Of a stretch of DNA of 64,000 bases, positions 33,186 to 42,090 are shown one piece after another. The translations under genes were made by a program, and so were the position numbers. The DNA is from Yinghuangia seranimata. Its GTDB lineage: Bacteria; Actinomycetota; Actinomycetes; Streptomycetales; Streptomycetaceae. Positions within the stretch are counted from its first letter, which is position 1. Each line of letters opens with the position of its first letter. The notes under the pieces were generated by a model, which worked only from the letters and a program-made list of their open reading frames with translations, made no database searches and was not told where the DNA came from. The DNA lies in contig NZ_JASAOI010000044.1 in NCBI RefSeq assembly GCF_029953285.1, forward strand, positions 1 through 64,000. Reading direction: 5' to 3'.

Positions 33186-33956
33186 CTAGTACGGGTGGCG
33201 CAGCCCCGTCCGCGCGGTGCGCGCCGCACGGTCGATCTCCGCGGAGAAGTCCTCCATGGGCAGCGCGCCCACCATCACCTTGCCGTTGACCGTGAACGTC
33301 GGAGTCATCTCCGCCCCCGCGTCCCGGCCGGCCCGCACGTCGCGGTCCACCGCGGCGCGCGCCTCACCGCTGTGCCAGTCCTCCTGGAACCGCTCCAGGT
33401 CCGGCACACCGGCGGCGCGCGCCACCTCGAGCGCGCCCTCCGGGCCGTCCGTGCGCGTGCCGTTCACGTAGATCTCGTCGTGGAACTCCCAGAACCGGCC
33501 CTGCCGGCCCGCCGCCCACGCAGCCTGCGCCAGATCGGACGAATTGCCGCCGCGGATCGGGTAGTTGCGGAACTCGAACCGGACCACGCCGGTGTCGATG
33601 TAGCGGCGCAGCAGCTCCGGTTCGGTCTCGCGTGAGAACCGCACGCAGTAGCCGCAGTTGAAGTCCGCGTACTCGATCATCAGGACGGGCGCGTCGACCC
33701 GGCCCCGCGCCATCGGGTCGCCCTCGGTCCGGGAGACAGACGCCGCGGTGAGGCCCACCGGACGGGTCACGTCGTGGTCCGAGGAGACCACCGCGCCGTC
33801 GGCCGGCACCGGGGCCATCGGCACCGACGTCGCCTGCGTGAACTGCGCGACGGCGCCCAGCGCCACCGCCAACAGCCCCGCCACCGCGACGGCGCCGACC
33901 CGCCGCCGGTACGCCGGGGACGTGGGGCCGTCGCCGGCCCCCAGGATGATCCGCAC
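33186..33956 (-). CDS. DsbA-like thioredoxin-fold membrane protein
   Basis: A 256-aa protein with one N-terminal membrane segment (about 20-40, VGAVAVAGLLAVALGAVAQF). It has an extracytoplasmic DsbA-like domain with the redox motif CGYC in YADFNCGYCVRFSRE and the cis-Pro region in EMTPTFTVNGKVMVG. It should form or isomerise disulfides outside the membrane. The GTG at 33956 follows GGAAGGCGG. Monocistronic and convergent with the LacI gene. Confidence 0.9.
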   Translation of the reverse strand: MRIILGAGDGPTSPAYRRRVGAVAVAGLLAVALGAVAQFTQATSVPMAPVPADGAVVSSDHDVTRPVGLTAASVSRTEGDPMARGRVDAPVLMIEYADFNCGYCVRFSRETEPELLRRYIDTGVVRFEFRNYPIRGGNSSDLAQAAWAAGRQGRFWEFHDEIYVNGTRTDGPEGALEVARAAGVPDLERFQEDWHSGEARAAVDRDVRAGRDAGAEMTPTFTVNGKVMVGALPMEDFSAEIDRAARTARTGLRHPY

Positions 33957-34058
33957 TTTGCCGCCTTCCGCTCGCGAACGTGGTCGTCGTACAGCGCGGA
34001 GCACAACGAACCACGGTGATCGGAAGACACGGCCGTTAGGCCGCCCGGCCGCCGGGCG

Positions 34059-34658
34059 CTATTCCCAGACGGTCACCTGGGCGCGGACGGTGGTCGGCGC
34101 GCTCAGGACCTTGAGGTACGCCACGTGGCCCTCGTCGGTGACGACGCACATGCGCTGGCCGGTTTTCACGTCGCCGCCGTCGTACGTGCCGCGCTTGTCG
34201 ACGGCTTGGCGGCACTCCGCCGCGGTCGGGTCGGCGGAGCCCTCCGGCAGCAGCGCGAGCGTCTTGGTGGAGCCCTCGGTGGCGAAGCCGGGCGGCGGGA
34301 CGTTGACGAGGAGCACCAGGTCCGCGCCCTTGCCGCCGGGCAGCGCCATCGGGGGAACGGTGTCCAGCTCCAGGTAGCTCGCCCCGTCCTTGAGAACGAC
34401 CTCGACGGGCCCGGCCAGCACCTTCGCCTCGGGGGCGGGGTTCTGCGGGTTCGCGGGCTTCGTCGCCGCCGGAGCGCCGGACTGCGACCCGCCGGTGGCC
34501 GCGGAACCGCCGGACGCGTTCTGCGGAGCCGTCGACGAGGACGACGTGTCCGACGAGCCGGAGTCGCCTCTGTTGACCGCCCAGATCGACACCGCGATCC
34601 CGAGGAGCGGAATCAAGATCCCGACGACCCACCAGGCCCACTTCGGCTGGTTATGCAC
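34059..34658 (-). CDS. Membrane-anchored hypothetical protein, 199 aa
   Basis: An N-terminal membrane segment (about 7-27, WAWWVVGILIPLLGIAVSIWA) is followed by a Ser/Gly/Ala/Pro-rich linker to about residue 75. The extracytoplasmic domain contains ASYLELDTVPPMAL, then ECRQAVDKRGTY and QRMCVVTDEGHVAYLKVL, with two Cys that could pair. The final pattern resembles small secreted actinobacterial domains that probably bind ligand or partner. Family unknown. The GTG start has GGGGAGAGG upstream. Confidence 0.75.
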   Translation of the reverse strand: MHNQPKWAWWVVGILIPLLGIAVSIWAVNRGDSGSSDTSSSSTAPQNASGGSAATGGSQSGAPAATKPANPQNPAPEAKVLAGPVEVVLKDGASYLELDTVPPMALPGGKGADLVLLVNVPPPGFATEGSTKTLALLPEGSADPTAAECRQAVDKRGTYDGGDVKTGQRMCVVTDEGHVAYLKVLSAPTTVRAQVTVWE

Positions 34659-34806
34659 GTTGACGCCTCTCCCCGATCGTGGCTGCGGCTACAACCGGGG
34701 GACCATACCAGCGGCCGTGTGCCAACCGGCGTGACGGAAACGTGAGTCCAGTGCGCGCCGTCAGCCGTACACGCGGGACGTCCGCCCGGTCCGACACAAT
34801 GCCCCC

Positions 34807-35328
34807 ATGGCGCCGAACGTGATCGACACCCTGACCGTCCCGTGGATCCGCCTGCCGCACACCCTCGACCGGATGCTGTCCGACCGCATTCCCGACGGCT
34901 ACGCCGTCGCCACCTCGTACGTCTTCGTCGTCGACGCGCTCGACCGGACGCTGCTGACCGACGTCGCCGAGCCCGGCCGCGGTTGGGACGTGCCCGGCGG
35001 GCACGTCGAGGCCGGCGAGTCCCCGGCGCTCGCGGCCGTCCGGGAACTCGCCGAGGAGACCGGGCTCGACCTGGCCGTCGACGCACTCGACCTGTTCGGC
35101 GGGCAGCGCATCACCCTGCTGGACGAGCCGCCGCCAGGGCACCCGTACCCGCAGCACGACTACATGGCGTTCTACGTCGCCCGGCTCCCGCACGAAGGCG
35201 CGCCGACCAGCCCGCACCCCGACTCGGAGTGCGTCGAGGCCGCCTGGCTCACCCGCGACGAGGTGGCCGAGCGGTGCGCCGGAAAGATCTGGCTGCCGCT
35301 GTACGACGCGCTGTTCGCGGATCAGTAG
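34807..35328 (+). CDS. NUDIX hydrolase
   Basis: A 173-aa protein with a complete Nudix box, GGHVEAGESPALAAVRELAEETGL, quoted in two parts: the G-x5-E start and the REL-x-EE-x-G end. It hydrolyses a nucleoside diphosphate linked to some moiety; substrate unknown. It overlaps the alpha/beta hydrolase tail to tail by 7 bp. Confidence 0.92.
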   Translation: MAPNVIDTLTVPWIRLPHTLDRMLSDRIPDGYAVATSYVFVVDALDRTLLTDVAEPGRGWDVPGGHVEAGESPALAAVRELAEETGLDLAVDALDLFGGQRITLLDEPPPGHPYPQHDYMAFYVARLPHEGAPTSPHPDSECVEAAWLTRDEVAERCAGKIWLPLYDALFADQ

Positions 35329-36200
35329 GCGGCCAGGTGCGCGAGGAGCGCGTCCGTCAGCTCGTCGGCGGCCAGCTCCGGCAGCCAGTGGCCCACCCCC
35401 GCCAGCGGGACGAAACGGTACGGGCCGCGCACGAACTCGGCGGTCCGCTCCGCCGCGTTGCGGCCCAGCGCCCAGTCGTCCTCGCCCCATACGAACAGCG
35501 TCGGCAGGTCGATCGGGCCCGCCTCGTGCAGCGACTTCGGCTCGATCGACCGGTACCAGTTGAGCGCCGCGGTCAGCGTCGCCGGGTCCGTGAACAGCGC
35601 GACGTACTCGGCGACGGCCTCGTCGGGCAGGCCGTGGTACAGGTTCCGCAGGCGGGCCGCGCCGTCGGCCAGCAGCACGTCCTCCGCCTTGCCGCGGGTC
35701 CGGAACAGCTGCATGTACGAAGAGCGTTCGCGCTGGTCGGAGGCGGTGTCGCGGGTCGACGCCCACATCGCGTCCGGGTGCGGCGTGGACACGACGGACA
35801 GCGTCCGCACGCGGTGCGGGTGCAGCCCGGCGACCTGCCACGCGATGCCCCCGCCCCAGTCGTGTCCGACCAGGTCGAACGGCGTGTCGCCGCGGCCCAG
35901 CGCGGCAGCGACGGCCAGCACGTCCCCGACCAGCGCGTCGCGGTCGTACGCCGACTCCTCCGCGGGCCGCGCCCCCGGCGAGTACCCGCGCTGGTCGAAC
36001 GCCACCGCCCGGTACCCGGCCGCACCCAACGCGCCCAGCTGCGCCAGCCATTCGGCGGACGTCTCGGGGAACCCGTGCAGCAGCAGGACCAGGCGCCCGT
36101 CGGCCGGGCCGGTCGCCCTCGCGGTGAACACCATCCCGCGGGCCGCGATCTCGATCCGCTCCACGCCCGTGCCGTCCTCGACGCTCCCGTTCCCGGTCAC
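35322..36200 (-). CDS. Alpha/beta hydrolase, epoxide hydrolase/haloalkane dehalogenase-like
   Basis: A 292-aa protein. The oxyanion motif is HGFPETSAEW, the nucleophile elbow is GHDWGGGIAW (Asp nucleophile, as in epoxide hydrolases and dehalogenases rather than Ser esterases), and late residues WGEDDWALG and GVGHWLPEL supply acid and His. Ring-opening of epoxides or dehalogenation is the likely chemistry. The GTG at 36200 has GAGGAG upstream; a longer frame to 36356 is Arg/Ala-rich and unlikely. Confidence 0.88.
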   Translation of the reverse strand: MTGNGSVEDGTGVERIEIAARGMVFTARATGPADGRLVLLLHGFPETSAEWLAQLGALGAAGYRAVAFDQRGYSPGARPAEESAYDRDALVGDVLAVAAALGRGDTPFDLVGHDWGGGIAWQVAGLHPHRVRTLSVVSTPHPDAMWASTRDTASDQRERSSYMQLFRTRGKAEDVLLADGAARLRNLYHGLPDEAVAEYVALFTDPATLTAALNWYRSIEPKSLHEAGPIDLPTLFVWGEDDWALGRNAAERTAEFVRGPYRFVPLAGVGHWLPELAADELTDALLAHLAAY

Positions 36201-36398
36201 GCTGCCACTCCTCGCGCTCGACGCCCGATCCCACCCACTGCCACCCGGTGTTACCCGATACGACCGCCGCGCGCCAGCCCCGGCGCGAGACCCGGTGCCA
36301 CCCCACATCGCCGCGCTTCGCACCGGCAACGCGCCGTGCACCGGCCCGTCACCCACGACGACCGAACGGGGGCCGAGGGCACCCCCTAGGCTCGGCCT

Positions 36399-36944
36399 GT
36401 GCCCTCAACCCAGCCGCCGCTGCTGCTTCTCGACGTCGACGGACCGCTGAATCCGTACGCCCTCCAGCCCGGTCCCGTGCGGCCCGGATACGTGAGCCAC
36501 CGGCTGCGCCCGGGTGCCCCGGCCGACGCGCCCCCCGTCGACGCGGGCGAGCGGTCGGCGCTGCGGGTCGACCTGAACCCCGAGCACGGCGAGGCCCTGC
36601 TGGCGCTGCCGTTCGACCTGGTCTGGGCGACCACGTGGATGCAGGAGGCCAACCGGCTGATCGGCCCGCTGATCGGCCTGCCCGAACTCCCGTTCGTGGA
36701 CTTCCTGGACGACGACGTCGCGACTCCCAGCCCGACCGCGAAGCTGCACTGGAAGACCGCGACCCTGGCCGCCTACGCCGGAGACCGCCCGTTCGCCTGG
36801 GTCGACGACGAACTCGCCCGCGCCGACCGCCGCTGGCTCGCCAGGAACCACGCCGCACCGACCCTCGCGCACCACGTCGACCCCAAGGTCGGCCTGGTCC
36901 CCAAGGACTTCGCGCGCCTGGCGAAGTGGGCCGCGAAACTCTGA
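36399..36944 (+). CDS. HAD-like hydrolase domain protein
   Basis: A 181-aa protein. The N terminus LLLLDVDGPLNPYAL matches the HAD motif DxDG. A middle WATTWMQEANRLIGPLIG and a late FAWVDDELARADRRWL supply the motif II T and motif IV acidic pair. There is no cap domain. It resembles small actinobacterial HAD proteins annotated only as hypothetical. The start is GTG. Confidence 0.78.
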   Translation: MPSTQPPLLLLDVDGPLNPYALQPGPVRPGYVSHRLRPGAPADAPPVDAGERSALRVDLNPEHGEALLALPFDLVWATTWMQEANRLIGPLIGLPELPFVDFLDDDVATPSPTAKLHWKTATLAAYAGDRPFAWVDDELARADRRWLARNHAAPTLAHHVDPKVGLVPKDFARLAKWAAKL

Positions 36945-36977
36945 ACTCGGCGAAGCCTCAAGGCCTTCGGCGTCGGG

Positions 36978-37745
36978 TCAGTCCCCGTCGAGACGGCTCC
37001 ACTGCCACACGCCTTGTTGCCCGTACTCGGGGACCGGGCGGCCGAGCAACTCCCAGAAGCGGTCCGCCATGCGGCCCGCCTCTGCCTCCAGGTCGGGGGT
37101 CGGCGCGGACTCGGTCCGCGGACGGGCGCCGGGGACGCCGTCCGACCACGACAGCGTGACCCGGGCCCGGTGGGCGAACTCGTCGTGGACGCCGGCCAGG
37201 GCCGCGGCGACACGGGAGCGGCGCAGGCCGACGAGCCGGGTCATCGGCCCGAGCTGTGACTTGGGGCGGCCGCGCACGGTCTCGACGAGCAGCCGTTCGA
37301 CCTCGGCCGAGGCGCCGGAGACGGTGACGAGGTCCCGGAGCGAGAGCCCGAGTTCGCGGACCAGCGCGGCGGTCGAACGCTCGTCGCCGCGCCAGGTGTT
37401 CGCCTCCTCCATGGCGCGGTAGCGGGCCTCGGGGACGCCGATGCGCATGCACAGTTCGGCGGCCGACAGGCGCTGTCCGATGCGGTGTTCGCGCAGCGCG
37501 CCCGCCGAACCCATGAGGTCGGCCGGCGAGCACCACAGCGTCTCGGCGAGGGCGAGAAGTTCGGCCTCACTGGGCGCGCTGTAGCCGGTCTCCCAGTCGG
37601 CGACCGTGCGCGGGCTGACCATGATCCGGAAGGCGGCCAGGCCGTAGGCGACCTGATCGTGCGTCATGTGCAGGCCGGCGCGGGCCCGACGCGCGGCGGC
37701 GGGGGAGAAGGGCGGGCGTGCGGGGGTGTCTCTGGCGGGCTCCAC
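36978..37745 (-). CDS. Double helix-turn-helix (XRE-like) regulator
   Basis: A 255-aa protein with two consecutive Cro/CI-type HTHs in the first 125 residues: PAAARRARAGLHMTHDQVAYGLA, then VSPRTVADWETGYSAPSEAELLAL; and ALREHRIGQRLSAAELCMRIGV, then EARYRAMEEANTW. The C-terminal half carries ETVRGRPKSQLGPMTRLVGLRR and a Trp-rich end. I do not recognise the effector part. It is monocistronic and lies close to a terminator-like hairpin 130 bp upstream. Confidence 0.78.
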   Translation of the reverse strand: MEPARDTPARPPFSPAAARRARAGLHMTHDQVAYGLAAFRIMVSPRTVADWETGYSAPSEAELLALAETLWCSPADLMGSAGALREHRIGQRLSAAELCMRIGVPEARYRAMEEANTWRGDERSTAALVRELGLSLRDLVTVSGASAEVERLLVETVRGRPKSQLGPMTRLVGLRRSRVAAALAGVHDEFAHRARVTLSWSDGVPGARPRTESAPTPDLEAEAGRMADRFWELLGRPVPEYGQQGVWQWSRLDGD

Positions 37746-37878
37746 GGGGCCAGGCTAGGGGCGGTGTCCCCGATCCGAACCTGGACGATCGCACCGGCGT
37801 CACGTGTCGACCCGGCGCCGGAATCGGCCGATCCTCCAGCAGGTGGCCGTGACCTCGGCGGGAACGGCGGCATGGAGA

Positions 37879-37914
37879 AGGCCCCGGAACGAACGGGGGG
37901 ACGCTCCGGGGCCT
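37879..37914. terminator. Terminator-like hairpin
   Basis: Perfect 10-bp stem AGGCCCCGGA / TCCGGGGCCT with a 16-nt loop, in the gap between two minus-strand genes. It is downstream of the 313-aa gene and upstream of the double-HTH gene. Confidence 0.7.
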
Positions 37915-38032
37915 CACGCGGTACAACGAGGGGCGCGCGGCGGGGTTACGGGCCCGGCACGGAAACTTCCGCGGACTTCCCGACAGGCCCTCCGGCACCG
38001 CGCGCCACATCCGCCACGGCGGCCGACCCGCC

Positions 38033-38974
38033 TCACTCCTCGCCGAGCAGTCGCTCCAGCAACGCCGAGAACTCCTGGTCCACGACGATCGCGAGCCCGT
38101 CAGGGCTCCGCTCGCTCAACTGCACCAGCCGCCCGCGCCGCCACCAGTACGCGTAGGGGCTCACCGGCCCGGGCGCCTCGTCGTGCCGGTACGCCGCGAA
38201 GGCGGCCATCGCGGTGAGCGAGGGCACGACGTCCATGCCGGTGATCGGATGGAACGCCAGCAGGTGCCGGAACGGCAGCGCCACCAGCGCCCCGTCGGGC
38301 CCGAGCGGCTGCCCGGTCACGCGCGGCACGAGGTCGTCGAGGACCAGCGCGCGACTCGCGGTGAAGAACGAATCCCCGGCGATCAGATGGAAGTTCGCGC
38401 CGTCGGTGTGCTTGACCACGTCGTGGTCCTCGATCGGCAGCGCGCGCAGGTTGTTCATGGCGCGCAGCCGCAGCGACGGCAGGTCGCCGAGTTCGGCGAG
38501 CGCGTCCGCGGGCAGCGTCTGCACGCTTTCGGGCAGGTCGAGGCCGAGGACCTCGCGCAGCCCGGGGGCGGGGACGGGCGCGTACGCGAACGCCGGGTCG
38601 TCGGGCAGGCTGTCGTCGGCGGTGATGCGCGGATACAGCCGGGCCCACAGTTCGTCGGCGGGCATGGTCGCGAGCGCGGGGGAGTCCATCGCGCGGACGA
38701 GCTTCTGCACGTGGTCCTGGATGAGGATCGGCCACGCGCGCGGCCCGCGTTCGTCGTTGTGGCAGCCGGCGGCCAGGTTGTAGAGGTTGTAGTGCCGGCC
38801 CGACGCGTCGGTCATGTGGTCGGCGTACACGCTGACCTCGAGCCCGCACTCCGCGAACGACTCGCGGGTCAGGGCGCGCAGCCTGCGCCCTTCCTCGAAG
38901 GACATGAACTCGAAGGCCGGATCGCGCGGCGCGTCGCGCGGATCACGCTTGGGCCCCCGACGGAACAACCCCAC
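38033..38974 (-). CDS. Conserved hypothetical protein, 313 aa (DUF1444-like layout)
   Basis: Soluble, with no signal peptide. The N terminus is basic (GLFRRGPKRDPRDA). The arrangement of a small N-terminal domain with HYNLYNLAAGCHNDERG, then IQDHVQKLVRAM, a central NNLRALPIEDHDVVKHTDGANFHLIAGDSFFTAS (in parts) and LPFRHLLAFHPITGMDVV resembles DUF1444-type proteins, but I am not certain. No catalytic motif is recognised. The GTG start follows GGAGGCAGG. Monocistronic. Confidence 0.7.
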   Translation of the reverse strand: MGLFRRGPKRDPRDAPRDPAFEFMSFEEGRRLRALTRESFAECGLEVSVYADHMTDASGRHYNLYNLAAGCHNDERGPRAWPILIQDHVQKLVRAMDSPALATMPADELWARLYPRITADDSLPDDPAFAYAPVPAPGLREVLGLDLPESVQTLPADALAELGDLPSLRLRAMNNLRALPIEDHDVVKHTDGANFHLIAGDSFFTASRALVLDDLVPRVTGQPLGPDGALVALPFRHLLAFHPITGMDVVPSLTAMAAFAAYRHDEAPGPVSPYAYWWRRGRLVQLSERSPDGLAIVVDQEFSALLERLLGEE

Positions 38975-39101
38975 GCCTGCCTCCTCGGCGATACCTCTGC
39001 GCGGTGCTACTGCGGGCCGCGGTGATCACCCTTCGATCGTATCGGGGCGAGGCGTGCTCCCGTCGGGGCCGGTGCGCGCGCGGCACCGGCCCCGGAGCGG
39101 T

Positions 39102-40124
39102 TCAGGCCGAGTCGCGGCGGACCAGCACCGGCTCGTGCTCGGGGACGACCGGGGGCTCGTCGCCGAGCGTCCGGTCGAGCTGCTCCATCAGCACCTTGAC
39201 GTGCATCTCCGCGAAGTTGGTGGAGTGCAGCGCGACGGACGTCAGCCGGGGCGTGACCAGTTCGCACAGCGGCGTGTCGTCGACGCCGACCACCGCCACG
39301 TCGCCGGGCACCGACAGCCCGACGTCGCGCAGCGCGCGCATCATCAGCGCCGCGAACTCGTCGTTGTAGGCGAAGACCGCGGTGGGGCGGTTTTCGGACG
39401 CGGCCCACGCACGGGCCACCGCGAGCGCCCGGTCGTGGTCGAACGGCATTTCCACACGCGTGAGTTCGAGCGACGGGTCGGCGTCGGCCACGTCCTGGAG
39501 CCCGGCGTAGCGCAGTTCGCCGGCCTCGGACAGGTCGCCGAGGGGCACGATCCCGGCGATGCGCCGGTGCCCCTCCTTGACCAGGTGCTCGGCCGCGACG
39601 CCGCCGACGCGCCGCTGCTGGAAGACCACCGTCGGGGCGTACGGCACGGCCTCCTCGCCGACCAGGACGACGGTGTGCACGCCGTGCTGGCGCAGCATGG
39701 CCACCGACTCGCGGGTGCAGCGGCAGGAGTCGGCGATCACCGCGCGCGGTCTCAGCTCGGCCCAGCCGCGCGCGGCCTCCATGCCGGTCAGGTTCCGGTC
39801 GCCGTGCACGATCAGGACGAGGCCGCGTTCGGCGAGCGCGTCGCGGGTCCGCTCCAGGAGGGTGTGGATGGTGTGGCCGAGGGGCCAGCGCGGCATCGCG
39901 TAGAGCACGAGGTTGCTGGTGCCGGCCCGCAGCGCGCGGGCGCCGGCGTTCGGCGAGTAGCCGAGCTTGCGCACGGCGGCCAGCACCTTCTCCCGGGTGG
40001 CCTCGCTGATACCGGATCCGGGGACGTTGTTCAGGACGAAGGAGACCGTGGTTCGGGACACGCCTGCGGCCCGGGCGACGTCGGCGCTGGTGGGCGCCTT
40101 CCCGGGACGAGGGACTTGGACCAT
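39102..40124 (-). CDS. LacI-family transcriptional regulator, divergent from GPH symporter
   Basis: A 340-aa regulator with an HTH at about 13-60 (TSADVARAAGVSRTTVSFVLNN, then ISEATREKVLAAVRKLGYSPN) and hinge ARALRAGTSNLVLYAMP. The sensor domain has FAYNDEFAALMMRALRDVGLSVPGDVAVVGVDD (in parts), typical of sugar-sensing GalR/LacI. Operator-like palindromes lie in the 378-bp gap to the symporter, and it probably represses or activates that gene in response to its substrate. Confidence 0.92.
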   Translation of the reverse strand: MVQVPRPGKAPTSADVARAAGVSRTTVSFVLNNVPGSGISEATREKVLAAVRKLGYSPNAGARALRAGTSNLVLYAMPRWPLGHTIHTLLERTRDALAERGLVLIVHGDRNLTGMEAARGWAELRPRAVIADSCRCTRESVAMLRQHGVHTVVLVGEEAVPYAPTVVFQQRRVGGVAAEHLVKEGHRRIAGIVPLGDLSEAGELRYAGLQDVADADPSLELTRVEMPFDHDRALAVARAWAASENRPTAVFAYNDEFAALMMRALRDVGLSVPGDVAVVGVDDTPLCELVTPRLTSVALHSTNFAEMHVKVLMEQLDRTLGDEPPVVPEHEPVLVRRDSA

Positions 40125-40349
40125 GAGGGGGCGGTCCTCACATCTGGCTCGAATGAGGGTTCGAGGGGGCGTTCGAGGGTTTCCGCAGAGCTTCCGCAGG
40201 CGTTCGGCGGGTGCTCGGCGAGGTTCTACAGGTCTGCTGAGAGGAGGTTGCCATGGCGCCTGTCGGGTTGGTTCCCCGGGGGCGATGCGACGTACGTCAC
40301 GTTCTGTTCACCCGCCCTTCATGCCATGCCATGATCCGTGCACCCGCTG

Positions 40350-40389
40350 CTGACACGTGTCAGTAACACGAGTCAGTGAAACGTGTCAG
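40350..40389. promoter_or_regulatory. Tandem LacI-type operator array upstream of the symporter
   Basis: A perfect 14-bp palindrome CTGACACGTGTCAG (40350-40363) is followed at exact 13-bp steps by GTAACACGAGTCAG (40363-40376) and GTGAAACGTGTCAG (40376-40389). The right half-site is retained in all three. They lie 110-150 bp before the symporter ATG. Confidence 0.75.
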
Positions 40390-40502
40390 CAGAATTAACA
40401 ACAGCACCAGCAGTACCGAGAACGGCCCCGTGACCAACCCCGTGCGACGTACCAAGGACCACGGGCCGTGACTACCCCTCCTCCGACGACTCGGTGATTC
40501 AC

Positions 40503-41843
40503 ATGACGCAGAGCAACGTTGCGGCCCGCGAAGCCGCCCCTGCGATTCCGGCCCAGGTCGGACCGCTCGACGCCGACGGCAAGCCGCGCTTCAAGCTCGG
40601 CCCGTTGTACGTAACGCTTCCGCTGGCCAACCTCGCCCTGTATCTGGTGTGGATGGGCGTCGGGTCGTTCCTCATCCCGCTCCAGGTCACCTCGATCAAG
40701 GGCCACCCGGACCCCGACGCCCTGAAGAACGCGGTCGCCATCGGCGCCGCCCTCGCCGCGATCGGCAACCCGGTCTTCGGTCAGATCTCGGACCGCACCC
40801 GCTCCCGCTTCGGGCGCCGCGCCCCCTGGATGCTGCTGTGCGCCGGCGGCGGCGCGCTCGCCCTCATCGGGCAGGCCAACGCCACCTCGATCGGCGCGCT
40901 GGCGGTGACCTGGGGTCTCGTCCAGCTCATCCTGAACGGCTACCAGGCCGCGCTGACCGCCGCCATGCCGGACCGCATCCCCGCGTCCAAGTACGGCATC
41001 TTCTCGGGCCTGGTCGGCCTGGGCATCCCGCTGGGCATCGTGGTGTCCGCGTACACCATCGCCGGCATCGACGTCTCGAAGCTCGGCCTCGACGGCAGCA
41101 TCGGCGGCTTCGACGGCAAGTTCGCGGGCGAGAAGGGCTACTACCTGATCGCGGGCATCCTGGTCGCCGCGATGCTGATCTTCATCTTCGTGACGCCCGA
41201 CAAGTCCAGCAAGGGCATGGTCGTCGAGAAGTTCAGCTTCAAGAAGTTCCTCTCGAACTTCTGGCTGAACCCGAAGAAGCACCCCGACTTCGGCTGGGCG
41301 TTCCTGTCCCGCTTCGGCGTCGTGGCCGGCTACTTCACGGTCCTCACCTACAACATGTACATCCTCATGGAGTACGTGAAGGTCGCGCCGCAGGACGTGC
41401 TCCCCACCATGGGCTTCCTCATGGTGCTGAACGCCATCGCCACCGTCGTCGCGTCGGTCGTCGTCGGCAAGCTGGTCGACCACTTCGGCGTCATCAAGCC
41501 GTTCGTGCTGGGCTCGGGCGTGCTCGCCGGCCTGTCGCTGTTCATCCCGATGATCTGGGGCACCGTCAACGGCATGACGGCGTTCAACGTCGTCAACGGC
41601 TTCGCGTTCGGCATGTACATGGCCGTCGACATGGCGCTGATCACCAAGGTGCTGCCGCGCGGCGAGGACGCCGGCAAGGACATGGGCCTGATCAACATCG
41701 CCAACGCCGCGCCGCAGGTCGCCGCGCCGTTCATCGCCTCCGCGATCGTCGAGAACTGGGGCTACCACGCGCTGTTCCCGATCTCCGCGTGCATCGCGCT
41801 GGTCGGCTCGGTGCTGGTGGTCTTCGTGAAGAGCGTCCGCTGA
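40503..41843 (+). CDS. MFS transporter, GPH (glycoside-pentoside-hexuronide) symporter-like
   Basis: A 446-aa, 12-segment transporter. Motif A is GQISDRTRSRFGRRAPWMLL, as in GPH and sucrose transporters. Residues about 180-215 hold an extra exposed loop (KLGLDGSIGGFDGKFAGEKGYY, in parts). TM7-12 include GVVAGYFTVLTYNMYILMEYV and a final NWGYHALFPISACIALVGSVL. With a divergent LacI regulator and operator sites, it is likely a proton- or sodium-coupled glycoside importer. ATG 40503 is preferred (GGTGA upstream) over GTG 40494. Confidence 0.88.
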   Translation: MTQSNVAAREAAPAIPAQVGPLDADGKPRFKLGPLYVTLPLANLALYLVWMGVGSFLIPLQVTSIKGHPDPDALKNAVAIGAALAAIGNPVFGQISDRTRSRFGRRAPWMLLCAGGGALALIGQANATSIGALAVTWGLVQLILNGYQAALTAAMPDRIPASKYGIFSGLVGLGIPLGIVVSAYTIAGIDVSKLGLDGSIGGFDGKFAGEKGYYLIAGILVAAMLIFIFVTPDKSSKGMVVEKFSFKKFLSNFWLNPKKHPDFGWAFLSRFGVVAGYFTVLTYNMYILMEYVKVAPQDVLPTMGFLMVLNAIATVVASVVVGKLVDHFGVIKPFVLGSGVLAGLSLFIPMIWGTVNGMTAFNVVNGFAFGMYMAVDMALITKVLPRGEDAGKDMGLINIANAAPQVAAPFIASAIVENWGYHALFPISACIALVGSVLVVFVKSVR

Positions 41844-41851
41844 CGGCGGTG

Positions 41852-41882
41852 CTGATACGAGTCAGCAGCTGACACGAGTCGG
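41852..41882. promoter_or_regulatory. Operator-like pair just downstream of the symporter gene
   Basis: CTGATACGAGTCAG (41852-41865) and CTGACACGAGTCGG (41869-41882) each match the upstream operator CTGACACGTGTCAG at 12 of 14 positions, starting 9 bp after the stop codon. They could form a DNA loop with the upstream sites. Confidence 0.6.
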
Positions 41883-41901
41883 CACACAGACTCCTCGCAG
41901 A

Positions 41902-42027
41902 GCGGCGGGGGGGGGGGGGCGCCGCGCGGCGGGGGGGGGGGGGGGGCGGGCGCGGGGACGCCCTGTCACCCGTCCCCCCACCCCCCGCCCCCCCGCCGCG
42001 CGGCGCCCCCCCCCCCCCCGCCCGGGG
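41902..42027. repeat. Large G/C palindrome with homopolymer arms
   Basis: About 45-bp arms made of G14-16 runs around GCGCCGCGCGGCG on the left, and the complementary C runs around CGCCGCGCGGCGC on the right, with a loop containing GACGCCCTGTCACCCGTCC. If real, it is an extreme cruciform or terminator between the symporter and the convergent AIM24 gene. The homopolymers and fold-back symmetry also suit a sequencing or assembly artefact. Confidence 0.7.
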
Positions 42028-42090
42028 GGGCGCCCCGACGCCGTTTTCGTGTGCCTGTTGTGATCCCGCGTGACGTGTGTGAGAAAGCGC

